From Kitasatospora sp. NBC_00315 (GTDB taxonomy: Bacteria; Actinomycetota; Actinomycetes; Streptomycetales; Streptomycetaceae): DNA of 64,000 bases. This document shows positions 18,132-26,414 of this stretch, piece after piece. Numbering within the stretch: position 1 is the first letter of the stretch; each line of letters starts with the position of its first letter. The position numbers were made by a program, and so were the translations under genes. The stretch covers positions 5,828,001 to 5,892,000 of the forward strand of contig NZ_CP108025.1 in NCBI RefSeq assembly GCF_041435095.1. The letters are read 5' to 3'. The notes beneath the pieces were generated by a model. That model was given only the letters and a program-made list of their open reading frames with translations. It was not told the DNA's origin and searched no databases.

Positions 18132-18976
18132 CCACCGTCACCGAGATCCAGACCCCCGGCGCCGGCGCCGCCCCGGTGGCGCGCCCGCAGTACCGGGTGA
18201 CCGCACGGCGCGTGCTGCGCTCCGAGTGGGCCAAGCTCTGGTCACTGCGCTCCACCTGGATCACCCTGGGCCTGGCCCTGGTCTTCGTGGTGGCCTTCGG
18301 CCTGATCGCCTGCGCCCACTACAAGTCCAGAATCACCGAGGGCGGCCGGCTGGACCGGGACTTCGCCGACGCCACCGCCGTCCAGCTGTCCCTGTTCGGC
18401 ACGAACTTCGGCCAGCTCGCGCTGGGCGTGCTGGGTGTGCTGGTCACCGCGGGCGAGTACTCCACCGGGATGATCCGCTCCACCCTGGCCGCCGTCCCGC
18501 GCCGGCTGCCGGTGCTCTGGTCGAAGGCCGCGGTCTACGGCGTGGTCGCCCTCGTCGTCGCCACGACCGGAGTCCTGGTCGCCTTCCTGATCGGCAGCGG
18601 GATCGTCTCCGGCACCCCCGCCGCCCTCGGCATCTCGGACGCCGGTGTGATCCGCAGCCTGCTCGGCGCCGGGCTCTACCTGGCCCTGGTCGGTGTGATC
18701 GGCACCGCGCTGGGCGCCCTGCTGCGCTCGGTGGCCGGCGGCATCTCGGTGCTGGTCGCCTCGCTGATGCTGGTCCCCGGACTGGTCAGCCTGCTGCCCA
18801 CGTCGTGGCAGGACCACATCAGCCCCTACCTGCCCAGCAACGCGGGCGAGTCGATGTTCGCCCTGCACCACACCGCGCCGGCGCTCACCCCCGGCGCCGG
18901 GCTGCTGGTCTTCCTCGCCTGGACGGCGCTGGCACTGGCGGGCGCCGCCTGGCGTCTGGTGCGGACCGACGCCTGA
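18128..18976 (+). CDS. ABC-2 type exporter permease
   Basis: A 282-residue membrane partner of the preceding ATPase, with about six predicted helices (first WITLGLALVFVVAFGLIAC) and a long first extracytoplasmic loop. The N-terminal RRVLRSEWAKLWSLRST segment is characteristic of actinobacterial ABC-2 permeases that face DrrA-type ATPases. The substrate is unknown; lipid, peptide or antibiotic export are the usual roles. Start and upstream stop overlap. Confidence 0.9.
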   Translation: MTTVTEIQTPGAGAAPVARPQYRVTARRVLRSEWAKLWSLRSTWITLGLALVFVVAFGLIACAHYKSRITEGGRLDRDFADATAVQLSLFGTNFGQLALGVLGVLVTAGEYSTGMIRSTLAAVPRRLPVLWSKAAVYGVVALVVATTGVLVAFLIGSGIVSGTPAALGISDAGVIRSLLGAGLYLALVGVIGTALGALLRSVAGGISVLVASLMLVPGLVSLLPTSWQDHISPYLPSNAGESMFALHHTAPALTPGAGLLVFLAWTALALAGAAWRLVRTDA

Positions 18977-18992
18977 CGACCGGCGTCCGACC

Positions 18993-19019
18993 GGCCGGGC
19001 CCGCGACCGGGGCCCGGCC
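18993..19019 (+). terminator. Hairpin after the exporter genes
   Basis: A perfect 10-bp stem (GGCCGGGCCC paired with GGGCCCGGCC) with a 7-base loop, 17 bases after the permease stop. It probably separates the exporter transcript from the kinase/regulator genes. Confidence 0.6.
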
Positions 19020-19086
19020 ACCGGCGCCCGGAGGCGACGCCCGACCACCGCCTCCGACGCCCGACCACCACCGCCTCCGACGACGA

Positions 19087-19129
19087 CCGTCGGCCCGGCA
19101 GCCGAGCGGGTCGGCAGCCGGGCCGACGG
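19087..19129 (+). other. Long inverted repeat upstream of the histidine kinase
   Basis: Arms CCGTCGGCCCGGC and GCCGGGCCGACGG are perfectly complementary over 13 bp with a 17-base loop. It ends about 20 bases before the kinase start and just before the sequence CACTATGG, which could serve as a -10 box. It may be a second terminator or an operator. Confidence 0.5.
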
Positions 19130-19149
19130 CCGTCGCCCACTATGGACGG

Positions 19150-20496
19150 GTGACCACCATGACCACCGACGAGACGACGGGCGCCCCGGCGTCCTCCCGG
19201 ACGCAGCCCGCGGGCCTCGAACCGCTCTGGGGGCACCCCCTGGTCGCCTGGCTGGCCCGGGCCGGGCGCCTGCTGCGCCGGCTCGACCAGGACCACCCGT
19301 GGGCCCTGGACACCGCCGTGGTGGCCGTGGTCTTCCTGATGTTCTGCGTGCCGGACCTGGTCCACGGCGAGGGCCCGCACGATCTGCGCCTGAAGATCAC
19401 CCGACTGCCGCCGGCCGGCACGCTGCTCCTGCAGGCCGGACTGGTGCTGCCCCTGTGGTGGCGCCGCCGGGCGCCGTCCGCCGCCTTCGCGGTGATCGCG
19501 ACCGTCTTCGTGACCCAGTGGATCATGATGGTCTGGCTGCGCGCGGACGTCGCCCTGCTGATCGCGCTGTACAGCCTCACCCTGCACGGCCGGCTGCGGC
19601 ACCTGCCCTGGGCCTGTGCGGTGATGGCGGGCGTGCTCGGCTTCGCCGCGGTGCAGATCTCGGCCGGGCCCTTCCTCGGCGACGCCATGTTCTTCCTGTT
19701 CTGCGCCGCCACCGCGCCGGTCGCCCTGGGGCTGGCGCTGCGGATCCGCCGGGCCCACGTGGCCGCGCTGCACGAGCGCGCGGTCCGGCTGGAGATCGAG
19801 CGCGACCAGCGCAGCGAACTGGCCGCCGCCGCCGAGCGCGCCCGGGTGGCCCGCGAGATGCACGACATCGTCGGCCACAACCTGTCCGTGATCATCGGCC
19901 TCGCCGACGGCGGCGCGTACGCGACCGAGCTCAGCCCCCAGCGCGGCAAGGAGGCCCTGGAGCTGATCGCCGGCACGGGCCGGCAGGCGCTCGGCGAGAT
20001 GCGCCGGATGCTCGGTGTCCTGCGCGACCACCAGGAGGGCCCGGAGTACAGCCCCCAGCCCGGTGTCGCGGATCTCGACGGCCTCTGCGAACGGGTCCGG
20101 GCGGCCGGACCCCGGGTGACGTACCGCACCAGCGGCGACCTCGAGGCGCTGGACCGGGGCGCGCAGCTGACGGTCTACCGCATCGTCCAGGAGGCCCTCA
20201 CCAACACCCTCAAGCACGCCGGCCCGCACACCTGCGCCCGCCTCCACGTCGCCGTCGACCCGGCCGCCGTCCGCATCCAGGTCCAGGACACCGGCCCGGC
20301 GGCCGGCGCCGGGCCCGGGCCCGCCGGCCGCCCGCCCGGCGAGGAGGGCCACGGCCTGGCCGGGATGCGTGAGCGCGCCGCGCTCTACGACGGCACCGTC
20401 ACCGCCGGGCCCCGCCCGGGCGAGGGGTGGACCGTGGAGGCCCTGCTCAACCTCGCCCCCCTGCCCGCCCTCAGCCCCGAAGGTCTCTCCTCGTGA
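19150..20496 (+). CDS. Sensor histidine kinase (NarL/DesK class)
   Basis: 448 residues. About 55 cytoplasmic residues precede a membrane domain of several helices (about 55-190). The HisKA_3 phosphoacceptor His238 lies in REMHDIVGHNLS. The HATPase domain has the N-box QEALTNTLKHA and the G-box GHGLAGMRERAALYDG. The ligand is unknown; the compact membrane sensor suggests an envelope signal. The GTG at 19150 may be leaderless, with a TAT-like -10 seven bases upstream; an in-frame ATG at 19159 is the alternative. It shares a GTGA overlap with its response regulator. Confidence 0.92.
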   Translation: MTTMTTDETTGAPASSRTQPAGLEPLWGHPLVAWLARAGRLLRRLDQDHPWALDTAVVAVVFLMFCVPDLVHGEGPHDLRLKITRLPPAGTLLLQAGLVLPLWWRRRAPSAAFAVIATVFVTQWIMMVWLRADVALLIALYSLTLHGRLRHLPWACAVMAGVLGFAAVQISAGPFLGDAMFFLFCAATAPVALGLALRIRRAHVAALHERAVRLEIERDQRSELAAAAERARVAREMHDIVGHNLSVIIGLADGGAYATELSPQRGKEALELIAGTGRQALGEMRRMLGVLRDHQEGPEYSPQPGVADLDGLCERVRAAGPRVTYRTSGDLEALDRGAQLTVYRIVQEALTNTLKHAGPHTCARLHVAVDPAAVRIQVQDTGPAAGAGPGPAGRPPGEEGHGLAGMRERAALYDGTVTAGPRPGEGWTVEALLNLAPLPALSPEGLSS

Positions 20497-21167
20497 CCAC
20501 CGTGCTCATCGTCGACGACCAGCCGCTCCAGCGACTGGGCTTCCGGATGCTCCTGGAGAGCCACCCCGAGACCGAGGTCGTCGGCGAGGCCGGGCACGGC
20601 GCCGACGCCGTGCGCCGCACCGCCGAACTGCACCCCGACGTGGTGCTGATGGACGTGCGGATGCCGGGCATGGACGGTATCGAGGCCACCCGCCGGATCG
20701 TCGCCGCCGGCGGCCGCTCCCGGGTGCTGGTGCTCACCACCTTCGACATGGACGAGTACGCCCACGCCGCCCTGCGGGCCGGGGCCAGCGGCTTCCTGCT
20801 CAAGGACGCGCTGCCCGAGGAACTGCTCGCCGGGATCCGGGCGGTGGCCTCGGGGGACGCCGTGATCGCCCCGAAGCTCACCCGGCGCCTGCTCGACGCC
20901 TACGCCCACCACCTGCCGCTGCGCGCACCCGGCGAGGAGGCCGACGATCCCCGGCTGCGCTCCCTCACCGACCGCGAGCGCGGGATCCTGCAGGCGATGG
21001 CCCAGGGGTGGACGAACGGCGAGATCGCCGAGCGGCTCTGCCTCGCGGAGTCCACCGTGAAGACCCACGTCGGGCGGGTGCTGGCGAAGATCGGGGCCCG
21101 GGACCGGGTCCAGGCGGTGATCTTCGCGTACGACCTCGGCCTGACGCGTCCCGGCGCCCTCGGCTGA
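20493..21167 (+). CDS. LuxR/NarL-family response regulator
   Basis: 224 residues. The receiver domain begins VLIVDDQPLQRLGFRMLLE, with the phosphoacceptor Asp54 in VVLMDVRMPG and the conserved Thr in LTTFDMDEYAH. The C-terminal HTH begins LTDRERGILQAMAQGWTNGEIAERL and ends STVKTHVGRVLAKIGARDR. It is translationally coupled to the kinase at 19150. By neighbourhood it likely controls the DrrAB-like exporter; the GGTACCAC repeats upstream of that operon are candidate binding sites. Confidence 0.94.
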   Translation: MTTVLIVDDQPLQRLGFRMLLESHPETEVVGEAGHGADAVRRTAELHPDVVLMDVRMPGMDGIEATRRIVAAGGRSRVLVLTTFDMDEYAHAALRAGASGFLLKDALPEELLAGIRAVASGDAVIAPKLTRRLLDAYAHHLPLRAPGEEADDPRLRSLTDRERGILQAMAQGWTNGEIAERLCLAESTVKTHVGRVLAKIGARDRVQAVIFAYDLGLTRPGALG

Positions 21168-21308
21168 CGGTCTCCCCGGAGCCGGCGGCCGTCGGGACGC
21201 CCTGGTAAGGCGCACGGATCGCCGTCGGACGGACCGGTGCACCGCCCGTCCCCGGCGCCGGGTCAGCGGTGCTCGGTGGGCAGCCGGGGGCGGCGCTGGC
21301 GGGCGGCG

Positions 21309-21410
21309 GCCGGCGCGGGTCGTCGAGGTCAGGGATGACGCCGAGTGGAGGATGCTCCGCACGCGCTCGGCGTCGCTCGGGGCCGGGATGCGGGTGTCGA
21401 GGGGGAGCAT
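21309..21410 (-). pseudogene. Gene stub resembling the N-terminus of a DUF2470-type protein
   Basis: Read on the minus strand from the ATG at 21410, the first 33 or so residues (MLPLDTRIPAPSDAERVRSI, then LHSASSLTSTTR) resemble the start of actinobacterial DUF2470 proteins, a family linked to haem/iron use. After this the frame turns into Arg/Pro-rich sequence with no recognisable domain and runs into antisense of the response-regulator gene. The promoter side, with an iron-box-like element, appears intact while the body is gone. Recognition of the family rests on a short match from memory. Confidence 0.4.
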
Positions 21411-21412
21411 GG

Positions 21413-21460
21413 CAGCCCTTCCGTCCACGTCAGGTAAGCCTGATTTGAACGGAAGGGCTG
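21413..21460 (-). promoter_or_regulatory. Hairpin containing a putative iron box (DmdR/IdeR-type operator)
   Basis: Outer arms CAGCCCTTCCGT (21413-21424) and ACGGAAGGGCTG (21449-21460) pair perfectly, and TCAGG/CCTGA (21430-21443) form an inner stem. On the minus strand 21430-21448 ends in TCAGGCTTACCTGA, close to the iron-box half TTAGGCTCACCTAA; 13 of 19 positions agree with a typical Streptomyces iron box. It lies directly upstream of the stub at 21410 and about 190 bases upstream of the ferritin-like genes on the plus strand. Elsewhere in the gap between 21168 and 21650 no gene was recognised. Confidence 0.5.
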
Positions 21461-21650
21461 GAAGGTCAGACCGGGGTCGGAGCCGGGCCGTCACCCGGTC
21501 CGGCGCCGGGCCGGGCCGAGCGGACCTTCGTTGCTCCCTGCGGGTGAATCCGGCGACCGGACGGGGGGATCGGCCAATCCGGCCGATCCCGGGTGCCGAA
21601 AGAGGCCCTGAACGCCCGTGACGGCTCGGGCACCGAAGAGATGGGGCGTG

Positions 21651-22550
21651 ATGGGCCAGGAGCACATCGACACCCGACTGCTGGAAGAGCTCACCGAACA
21701 GTCGCAGGACCTGAACAGCGACGCGATGCGGATCACCCGCGGTGCGCTGGCCGACTTCGCCGAGGCGGGCTTCGCCGAGGCGGGCTTCTCGGAGGCCGGC
21801 GAGGTGCGGCCGGCGCGACGCTGGTGGCAGCGCGGCGGTACGGTCGCGGGGTCGGCCGGCGCGGCCGGGCTGCTGCACGTCGCCAGGGCCGCCGCCGCCT
21901 CGCCCTCGTCCTCCGCCTCGCCTTCCGCCTCCGGGTCCGCGTCGGCCTCCGCCGCGTCCGGGTCCGCCTCCGGTGCGATCACGGCGGACGACATCATGGC
22001 GCTGCAGACCGCGGCGTCGCTGGAGAACCTCGCGGTGAGCGTCTACCGGACGGCGGCCGGGCTGCCGTTCATCAAGTCCGGGAACGCGACCGTCGCCGCG
22101 TTCATCGCCAAGACCACCGAGCAGCACCTGGCCCACGCCCAGGCGTTCAACGCCGCCGCCACGCAGGGCGGCGGCCAGGCCCAGAGCGGCCCGGACCCGA
22201 AGTACAAGGCGATCGTCGACCAGGTGCTGCCCACCATCACGGACGCCGCCGGGGTGGTGAAGCTGGCCCTCACGCTGGAGGACGTCGCCGCGCAGACATA
22301 CACGAAGAACATCGGCCAGGTCAGCAACGCCGACCTGCGCAAGCTCTTCGCGTCGGTGGCTCCGGTGGAGGCCCAGCACCGTTCCGTCCTGCTGGCGGTG
22401 CAGGCACTGCTCGCGGGCAACGCGGCCGATCTCATCACCGTCCCGGTGGACCCGGCGAAGCTTCCGGCGGCCGCCGGAAGCGTCGGATTCCCGGACGCCT
22501 TCTACTCGACCAACGAGGCCTCGCCGATCAGTGAAGGGGCTGTGAAGTGA
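21651..22550 (+). CDS. Ferritin-like domain protein with RR-containing export-like segment
   Basis: 299 residues. The region from about 110 (DIMALQTAASLENLAVSVYR) to the C-terminus has the four-helix layout of ferritin-like domain proteins, with Glu/His positions in SLEN, TTEQHLAHA, LEDVAAQTY and PVEAQHRS. Before it are a 55-residue acidic N-terminal segment containing the triple repeat FAEAG/FAEAG/FSEAG, an arginine pair (RRWWQRGG), a short apolar stretch and a Ser/Ala-rich linker. The start at 21651 is chosen because the conserved N-terminal segment begins there; a GTG three bases upstream is possible. It overlaps the next gene by GTGA. Function is unknown; diiron storage or oxidation in the envelope is only an inference. 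Confidence 0.8.
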   Translation: MGQEHIDTRLLEELTEQSQDLNSDAMRITRGALADFAEAGFAEAGFSEAGEVRPARRWWQRGGTVAGSAGAAGLLHVARAAAASPSSSASPSASGSASASAASGSASGAITADDIMALQTAASLENLAVSVYRTAAGLPFIKSGNATVAAFIAKTTEQHLAHAQAFNAAATQGGGQAQSGPDPKYKAIVDQVLPTITDAAGVVKLALTLEDVAAQTYTKNIGQVSNADLRKLFASVAPVEAQHRSVLLAVQALLAGNAADLITVPVDPAKLPAAAGSVGFPDAFYSTNEASPISEGAVK

Positions 22551-23428
22551 CCAGTCGCGACGTGACAAGCCGTGCTGCGAGCAGCGGTGACCTGCCCGGC
22601 GCTGCCCGGGGTGCCCGGGGTGCCTGGGAGCTGCCGATCAGCGAGCGCGAACTCACCTGCCTGACCAGGGAGATGAACGAGGCCCACCGCCAGACGCTGC
22701 CCGCCATGCGGGCGAGCGCGGTGGACCTCGGGGAGGAGATCCGGGCCCGGAGCGCCGGCGTCCGGCCGGTGGACGCCGGGCGGCGCCGGTTCCTGCTCGG
22801 CGCGGGCGGGGCTGCCGCGGCGCTGGCGCTGGCCGCCTGTTCCAGCGGCGGCGCCACCACGAATCCGGTGCCCGCGGCCACCGGCTCGGGCAGCGCGTCG
22901 CCGACGGCCTCCGCGAGCGGCCAGTACACCGGGGACCTCCAGGTCGTCGCGCTGGCCACCGCGCTGGAGAACCAGGCCGTCGGCGCCTACCAGGCGGCGC
23001 TGGACTCCGCCAAGGCGGGCAGGCTCGGGGCGGTGCCGCCGGCGGTCGCCAACTTCATCACCTCGGCGATGGCCCAGCACGCCGACCACGCCAAGGCCTG
23101 GAACGCCGTCCTGACCGGGGCCGGGCTGCCCGCCATCTCCGGCGTGCCGCTGTCCGACCAGGCGGACGTGACGGCCGCGCTGAACAGCGCCACCGACGTG
23201 GGCGCGGTCGCCCGGCTGGCCCTCGGCCTGGAGGACCAGGCCGCGCAGACGTACCTCTTCGCGACCTACCACGTGACCAGTCCGGCCGGGATCGCCACCG
23301 CCGCCGGCATCGCGCCGGTCGAGGCGATGCACGCGGCGATCCTCAACTACGTCCTGGGCCAGTACCCCGTCCCGGACGACTTCCTGCCGGTCGACAAGGC
23401 GGCCGATCCGAGCCTGCTGACCGTCTGA
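22547..23428 (+). CDS. Ferritin-like domain Tat lipoprotein
   Basis: 293 residues, paralogue of the preceding protein. A twin-arginine motif (RRRFLLG, from residue 79) is followed by an apolar stretch and a lipobox ending at Cys98 (LALAAC), so the mature part should be exported folded and lipid-anchored. The ferritin-like domain runs from about 125, with ATALENQAVGAY, MAQHADHAKAWN, LEDQAAQTY and APVEAMHAA. Placing the Tat signal about 78 residues in is unusual; the N-terminal part (CLTREMNEAHRQTLPAMRAS) resembles the same region of the upstream protein, which argues against simple start misassignment. An internal ATG at residue 43 would shorten but not remove it. Confidence 0.82.
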   Translation: MTSRDVTSRAASSGDLPGAARGARGAWELPISERELTCLTREMNEAHRQTLPAMRASAVDLGEEIRARSAGVRPVDAGRRRFLLGAGGAAAALALAACSSGGATTNPVPAATGSGSASPTASASGQYTGDLQVVALATALENQAVGAYQAALDSAKAGRLGAVPPAVANFITSAMAQHADHAKAWNAVLTGAGLPAISGVPLSDQADVTAALNSATDVGAVARLALGLEDQAAQTYLFATYHVTSPAGIATAAGIAPVEAMHAAILNYVLGQYPVPDDFLPVDKAADPSLLTV

Positions 23429-23615
23429 CGGCCCGACCGTTCGCCCGCCCCGCCGGCCCGCCGCTCTTGGTACCGCCGACCCCGCCCCGCCGGGTACCGG
23501 ACCGCCCGGCCCCGGCCGGCCCGGCCGACCGGCACCCGGAGCGGCGGGGTCGGCGCTTACAGTTGCGGAGGCAGAGAGCTGATCAACAGCACCCCATCGT
23601 TGCGCGGAGGCGACC

Positions 23616-24893
23616 ATGAGCTCCCACCCGGCCGCCGGAGCAGCTCCGGCCTCGGACCGGAGCCCCGATCCGGGGCCGGGCGCCGAGCCCGAGCAACCCT
23701 GGAGCAGACAGCGGCTCCGCAGCAACAACGAGTGGTTGCTGCTGGAGCGGCTGCGCACCACCGGGCCCGCGTCGCGCGCCCAACTGGCCCGGGACACCGG
23801 CCTCTCCAAGCCCACGGTCTCGGCCGCGCTGGCCACCCTGGAGCTGGCCGGACTGGCCCGGGAGGCCGGTCTGCTGGCGCCGGGGCGGGGGCGGACCGCG
23901 GTGCTGTACGAGCCGGATCCGAGCGCGGGCCACGTGCTCGGTGTCGACATCGGCCGGGGCCGGCTGCGGATCGCGGTCGCCGACCTGGCCGGCGGGATCA
24001 GGGCCCGCCGGGACGTCCCGAACCGGGGCAGCAGCGCCGACGAGGTGGCGGACGCCGTGCTCGGCGAGGCCCGCGCCGCGATCGAGGAGGCCGGGATCGA
24101 GCCGGGCGCCGTCGTGCACGCCGCGATCGGCACCCCGGGTGTCTGGGACGAGTCGGAGCAGCGCGTCCGCTACGCCGCCCAACTACCGGGCTGGGGCCGG
24201 CGCGGGCTCTTCGACCGGATCCGGGAGGCGCTCGGCACCACGATCAGCGTGCACAACGACGCCAATCTGGCGGCCCTGGGCGAGTACGCGCGAGGTGCGG
24301 GTGTCGGCTCCCCGCACTTCGTCTACCTGCTGATCGGTACCGGGGTGGGGATGGGCGTGGTCTCCGGCGGCAAGCTGCAGCGCGGGGCGCACGGCGCGGC
24401 CGGCGAGATCGGGTTCCTGCCGCTGCCGGGCCCGTACGGCGGTGCGCACGCCGACTCCGGCGCCGAGCCGGACCAGCGGCGCGGCATGCTGGATTCGGCG
24501 GCCTCGGCGGAGTCCGTGGTCCGTACGGCCGCCGAGTTCGGTCTGCGGGGCGCGGCCACGGCGAAGCAGGTCTTCGACGCGGCCCGGGCCGGCGATCCGG
24601 CCGCACTCGCCGCCGTCCAGCGCGAGGCCGAGCAACTGGCCTACGTGGTGGCGGTGGTGTCCTCGGTCATCGACCCGGATCTGGTGGTGCTGGGCGGTGG
24701 CATCGGGCACAGTTCGGATCTGCTGATCGACCGCGTGGAGGAGGCCCTGGCCGCGCTCACCCCGCTGCGCCCCCGGCTGGCGCCCAGCCTGCTGGGCGAC
24801 GAGGCGGTGCTGATCGGCGCGCTGTCCACGGCGCTGCGCACCGCCCGCACGGAGGTGTTCGACCGCCGCTCGGCCGCGGTGGCCCGGGCGTAG
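23616..24893 (+). CDS. ROK-family transcriptional regulator (NagC/XylR type)
   Basis: 425 residues. The N-terminal winged HTH (LARDTGLSKPTVSAALATLE) is at about 60-100. The ROK sugar-kinase-like domain begins HVLGVDIGRGRLRIAVADL, contains the ROK core GTGVGMGVVSGGKLQRG and HGAAGEIGFLPL, and ends with a LGGGIGHSSDLL motif. The usual zinc-binding Cys cluster of ROK kinases is absent after GFLPL, as in many repressors. Such proteins repress sugar-uptake genes until sugar is bound. It converges on an orphan xylose-type binding-protein gene, a plausible target. TACAGT at 23558-23563 may be its -10 box. GGAGG precedes the ATG. Confidence 0.93.
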   Translation: MSSHPAAGAAPASDRSPDPGPGAEPEQPWSRQRLRSNNEWLLLERLRTTGPASRAQLARDTGLSKPTVSAALATLELAGLAREAGLLAPGRGRTAVLYEPDPSAGHVLGVDIGRGRLRIAVADLAGGIRARRDVPNRGSSADEVADAVLGEARAAIEEAGIEPGAVVHAAIGTPGVWDESEQRVRYAAQLPGWGRRGLFDRIREALGTTISVHNDANLAALGEYARGAGVGSPHFVYLLIGTGVGMGVVSGGKLQRGAHGAAGEIGFLPLPGPYGGAHADSGAEPDQRRGMLDSAASAESVVRTAAEFGLRGAATAKQVFDAARAGDPAALAAVQREAEQLAYVVAVVSSVIDPDLVVLGGGIGHSSDLLIDRVEEALAALTPLRPRLAPSLLGDEAVLIGALSTALRTARTEVFDRRSAAVARA

Positions 24894-24970
24894 CAGGAGG
24901 CTGCCGCTGGCCCCGCCGATCGCGTCACCCGTGCGGTTGCGCGGTCCGCGGTCCGCGGTCCGCCGTCCCG

Positions 24971-25004
24971 GCTGCGGCCGGTGAGTCCCGTCACCGGCCG
25001 CAGC
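24971..25004. terminator. Bidirectional hairpin between ROK and binding-protein genes
   Basis: A perfect 14-bp stem (GCTGCGGCCGGTGA paired with TCACCGGCCGCAGC) with a 6-base loop between two convergent genes. It can serve both. A short GCGGTCC tandem lies just to its left. Confidence 0.7.
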
Positions 25005-25058
25005 AGTCGTGGGGCTCCGCGCCCGGTGAGGTACCGGGAGGTGCGGGCCGAGGGCGGG

Positions 25059-26150
25059 CTACTGGATGCCGGCCGCCGCGCAGGCGTCCGTGAACGCCGC
25101 GGTGCAGACCTCGTCCTTCGTGTACAGGCCACCGTCGATCACCGTGACGGCGACCTTCGCCTTGGTCACCACGATCGGGGTCAGCAGCATCGAGGGAATG
25201 TGCGCCCCGTTGCTCTCGGTGATCGAGCTGGCGACGGAACTGACGTCCAGTCCCTTCAGAAGAAGAACGGCGATGGTGCCGGCCGCATCCGTCTCGGGCT
25301 GGTACGGCTTGTAGATGGTGTACGTCTGCTCACCGGTCAGCACCCGCTGGACGGCGTCGACCGAGGCATCCTGGCCGCCGACGGGGACGTTTTTGATGCC
25401 GGCGGCCTTGAGGGTCTCGATGACCGAGGCGGCCATCCCGTCATTGGCGACGTAGACCGCCTGGAAACCGGTCTTTCCGAGCTTGTGGATGGCGTCGTTC
25501 ATCTTCTGCGCCGCCACGTCCGGCTTCCATTCGCCGGACTGCTCGTAGACGATTCCCTTGACCTTGCCGTCCAGGGACTTGTGCGCCCCGGACTTGAACG
25601 ACGCGGCGTTCGGGTCGGACTCGGCGCCGTTGATCATCACGACGTTGGCGTCGGTGGCCTTCGGGCCGAGCGCGTCGAGCAGGGCGTTGCCCTGGAGCTC
25701 ACCCGTCCTGGCATTGTCGAAGGAGACGTACGCGGCGACGTCGCCCGAGGCCAGACGGTCGTAGGCGACGACCTTGGCGCCCTTGGCCTTGGCCGCCTCG
25801 ATCCACGGCGCGGTGTCCTTGGCGTTGACCGGGTCGAGCAGGATGACCTTGACGCCCTTTTCCAGAAGAGCGTCGAACTGCATCTTCTGGGTCGTCTCGT
25901 TGTTGTCCGCGTTGGCGTAGTCGATGGTGCACTTGGTGCAGAGGGACGCGACGGATTTCTCGATCAGTGGCTTGTCGAATGCCTCGTACCGGGTCGACGA
26001 GGACTTCTCCGGCAATAGCAGGCCGACCGTGGTGTTGGCGATGCTGTCCGCGCCCGGGCCCGAGCCCGAGGACCCGCACGCGGTGAGCGAGAGAAGTGCG
26101 AGCGAGAGCGCGGCGGAGCCGCTGATGGTGCGACGCGTCCATGCGTTCAT
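25059..26150 (-). CDS. Sugar ABC-transporter substrate-binding lipoprotein (XylF-like)
   Basis: A 363-residue type 1 periplasmic-binding-protein fold. The signal peptide ends in a lipobox (LSLTACGSS). The mature part has the XylF-like pattern VGLLLPEKSSSTRYEAFDKP, GVKVILLDPVNAKD and VVAYDRLASGDVAAYVSFDN. The ATG at 26150 is preferred over an in-frame start 26 codons upstream because AGG-rich GGAGGC sits 10 bases before it and the signal peptide begins there. Pentose or related sugar uptake is the family role. No ATPase or permease gene lies beside it, so it must work with components encoded elsewhere or be an orphan. The 26151-26414 promoter region is markedly AT-richer than its surroundings. 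Confidence 0.92.
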   Translation of the reverse strand: MNAWTRRTISGSAALSLALLSLTACGSSGSGPGADSIANTTVGLLLPEKSSSTRYEAFDKPLIEKSVASLCTKCTIDYANADNNETTQKMQFDALLEKGVKVILLDPVNAKDTAPWIEAAKAKGAKVVAYDRLASGDVAAYVSFDNARTGELQGNALLDALGPKATDANVVMINGAESDPNAASFKSGAHKSLDGKVKGIVYEQSGEWKPDVAAQKMNDAIHKLGKTGFQAVYVANDGMAASVIETLKAAGIKNVPVGGQDASVDAVQRVLTGEQTYTIYKPYQPETDAAGTIAVLLLKGLDVSSVASSITESNGAHIPSMLLTPIVVTKAKVAVTVIDGGLYTKDEVCTAAFTDACAAAGIQ

Positions 26151-26336
26151 GCGGGGTGGTGCCTCCAGACTGCGCCGCTTCGTCGCGGCCGACGTCGGAG
26201 TCAAACCCTCTGTAGCACTTGCCGTCAATAACTAAAGGCCACTTAGCCCCGGAGATGCATAATTCGTTATCTTCTTAAAGTTGACGGGAATGCGACAACT
26301 ACTGTCAGGTATAGACCACTGGGCGGAGTAAAACGC

Positions 26337-26356
26337 CGTACTCCCGGGGGAGTACG
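26337..26356 (+). promoter_or_regulatory. GTACTCC palindrome upstream of the second kinase gene
   Basis: Arms CGTACTCCC and GGGAGTACG are separated by GG, ending 58 bases before the kinase start. The half-site GGAGTAC reappears before the SHOCT/ABC operon. It is a candidate autoregulatory site for the response regulator at 27638. Confidence 0.5.
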
Positions 26357-26414
26357 TCCGACTGCCACGCCGGGCTGACGCGCCGTCCGGCCCGACCGGT
26401 CTAGCCTTCCGGTC

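Noticed and set aside
19150..19161. Choice between GTG 19150 and ATG 19159 for the kinase start
   Set aside because: Neither has a strong ribosome binding site. The GTG was kept because a -10-like box sits seven bases upstream; the ATG was not rejected with certainty.
21352..21621. Plus-strand frame through the iron-box hairpin
   Set aside because: Translation is Arg/Gly/Ser-rich and crosses a nested inverted repeat; no homology recognised.
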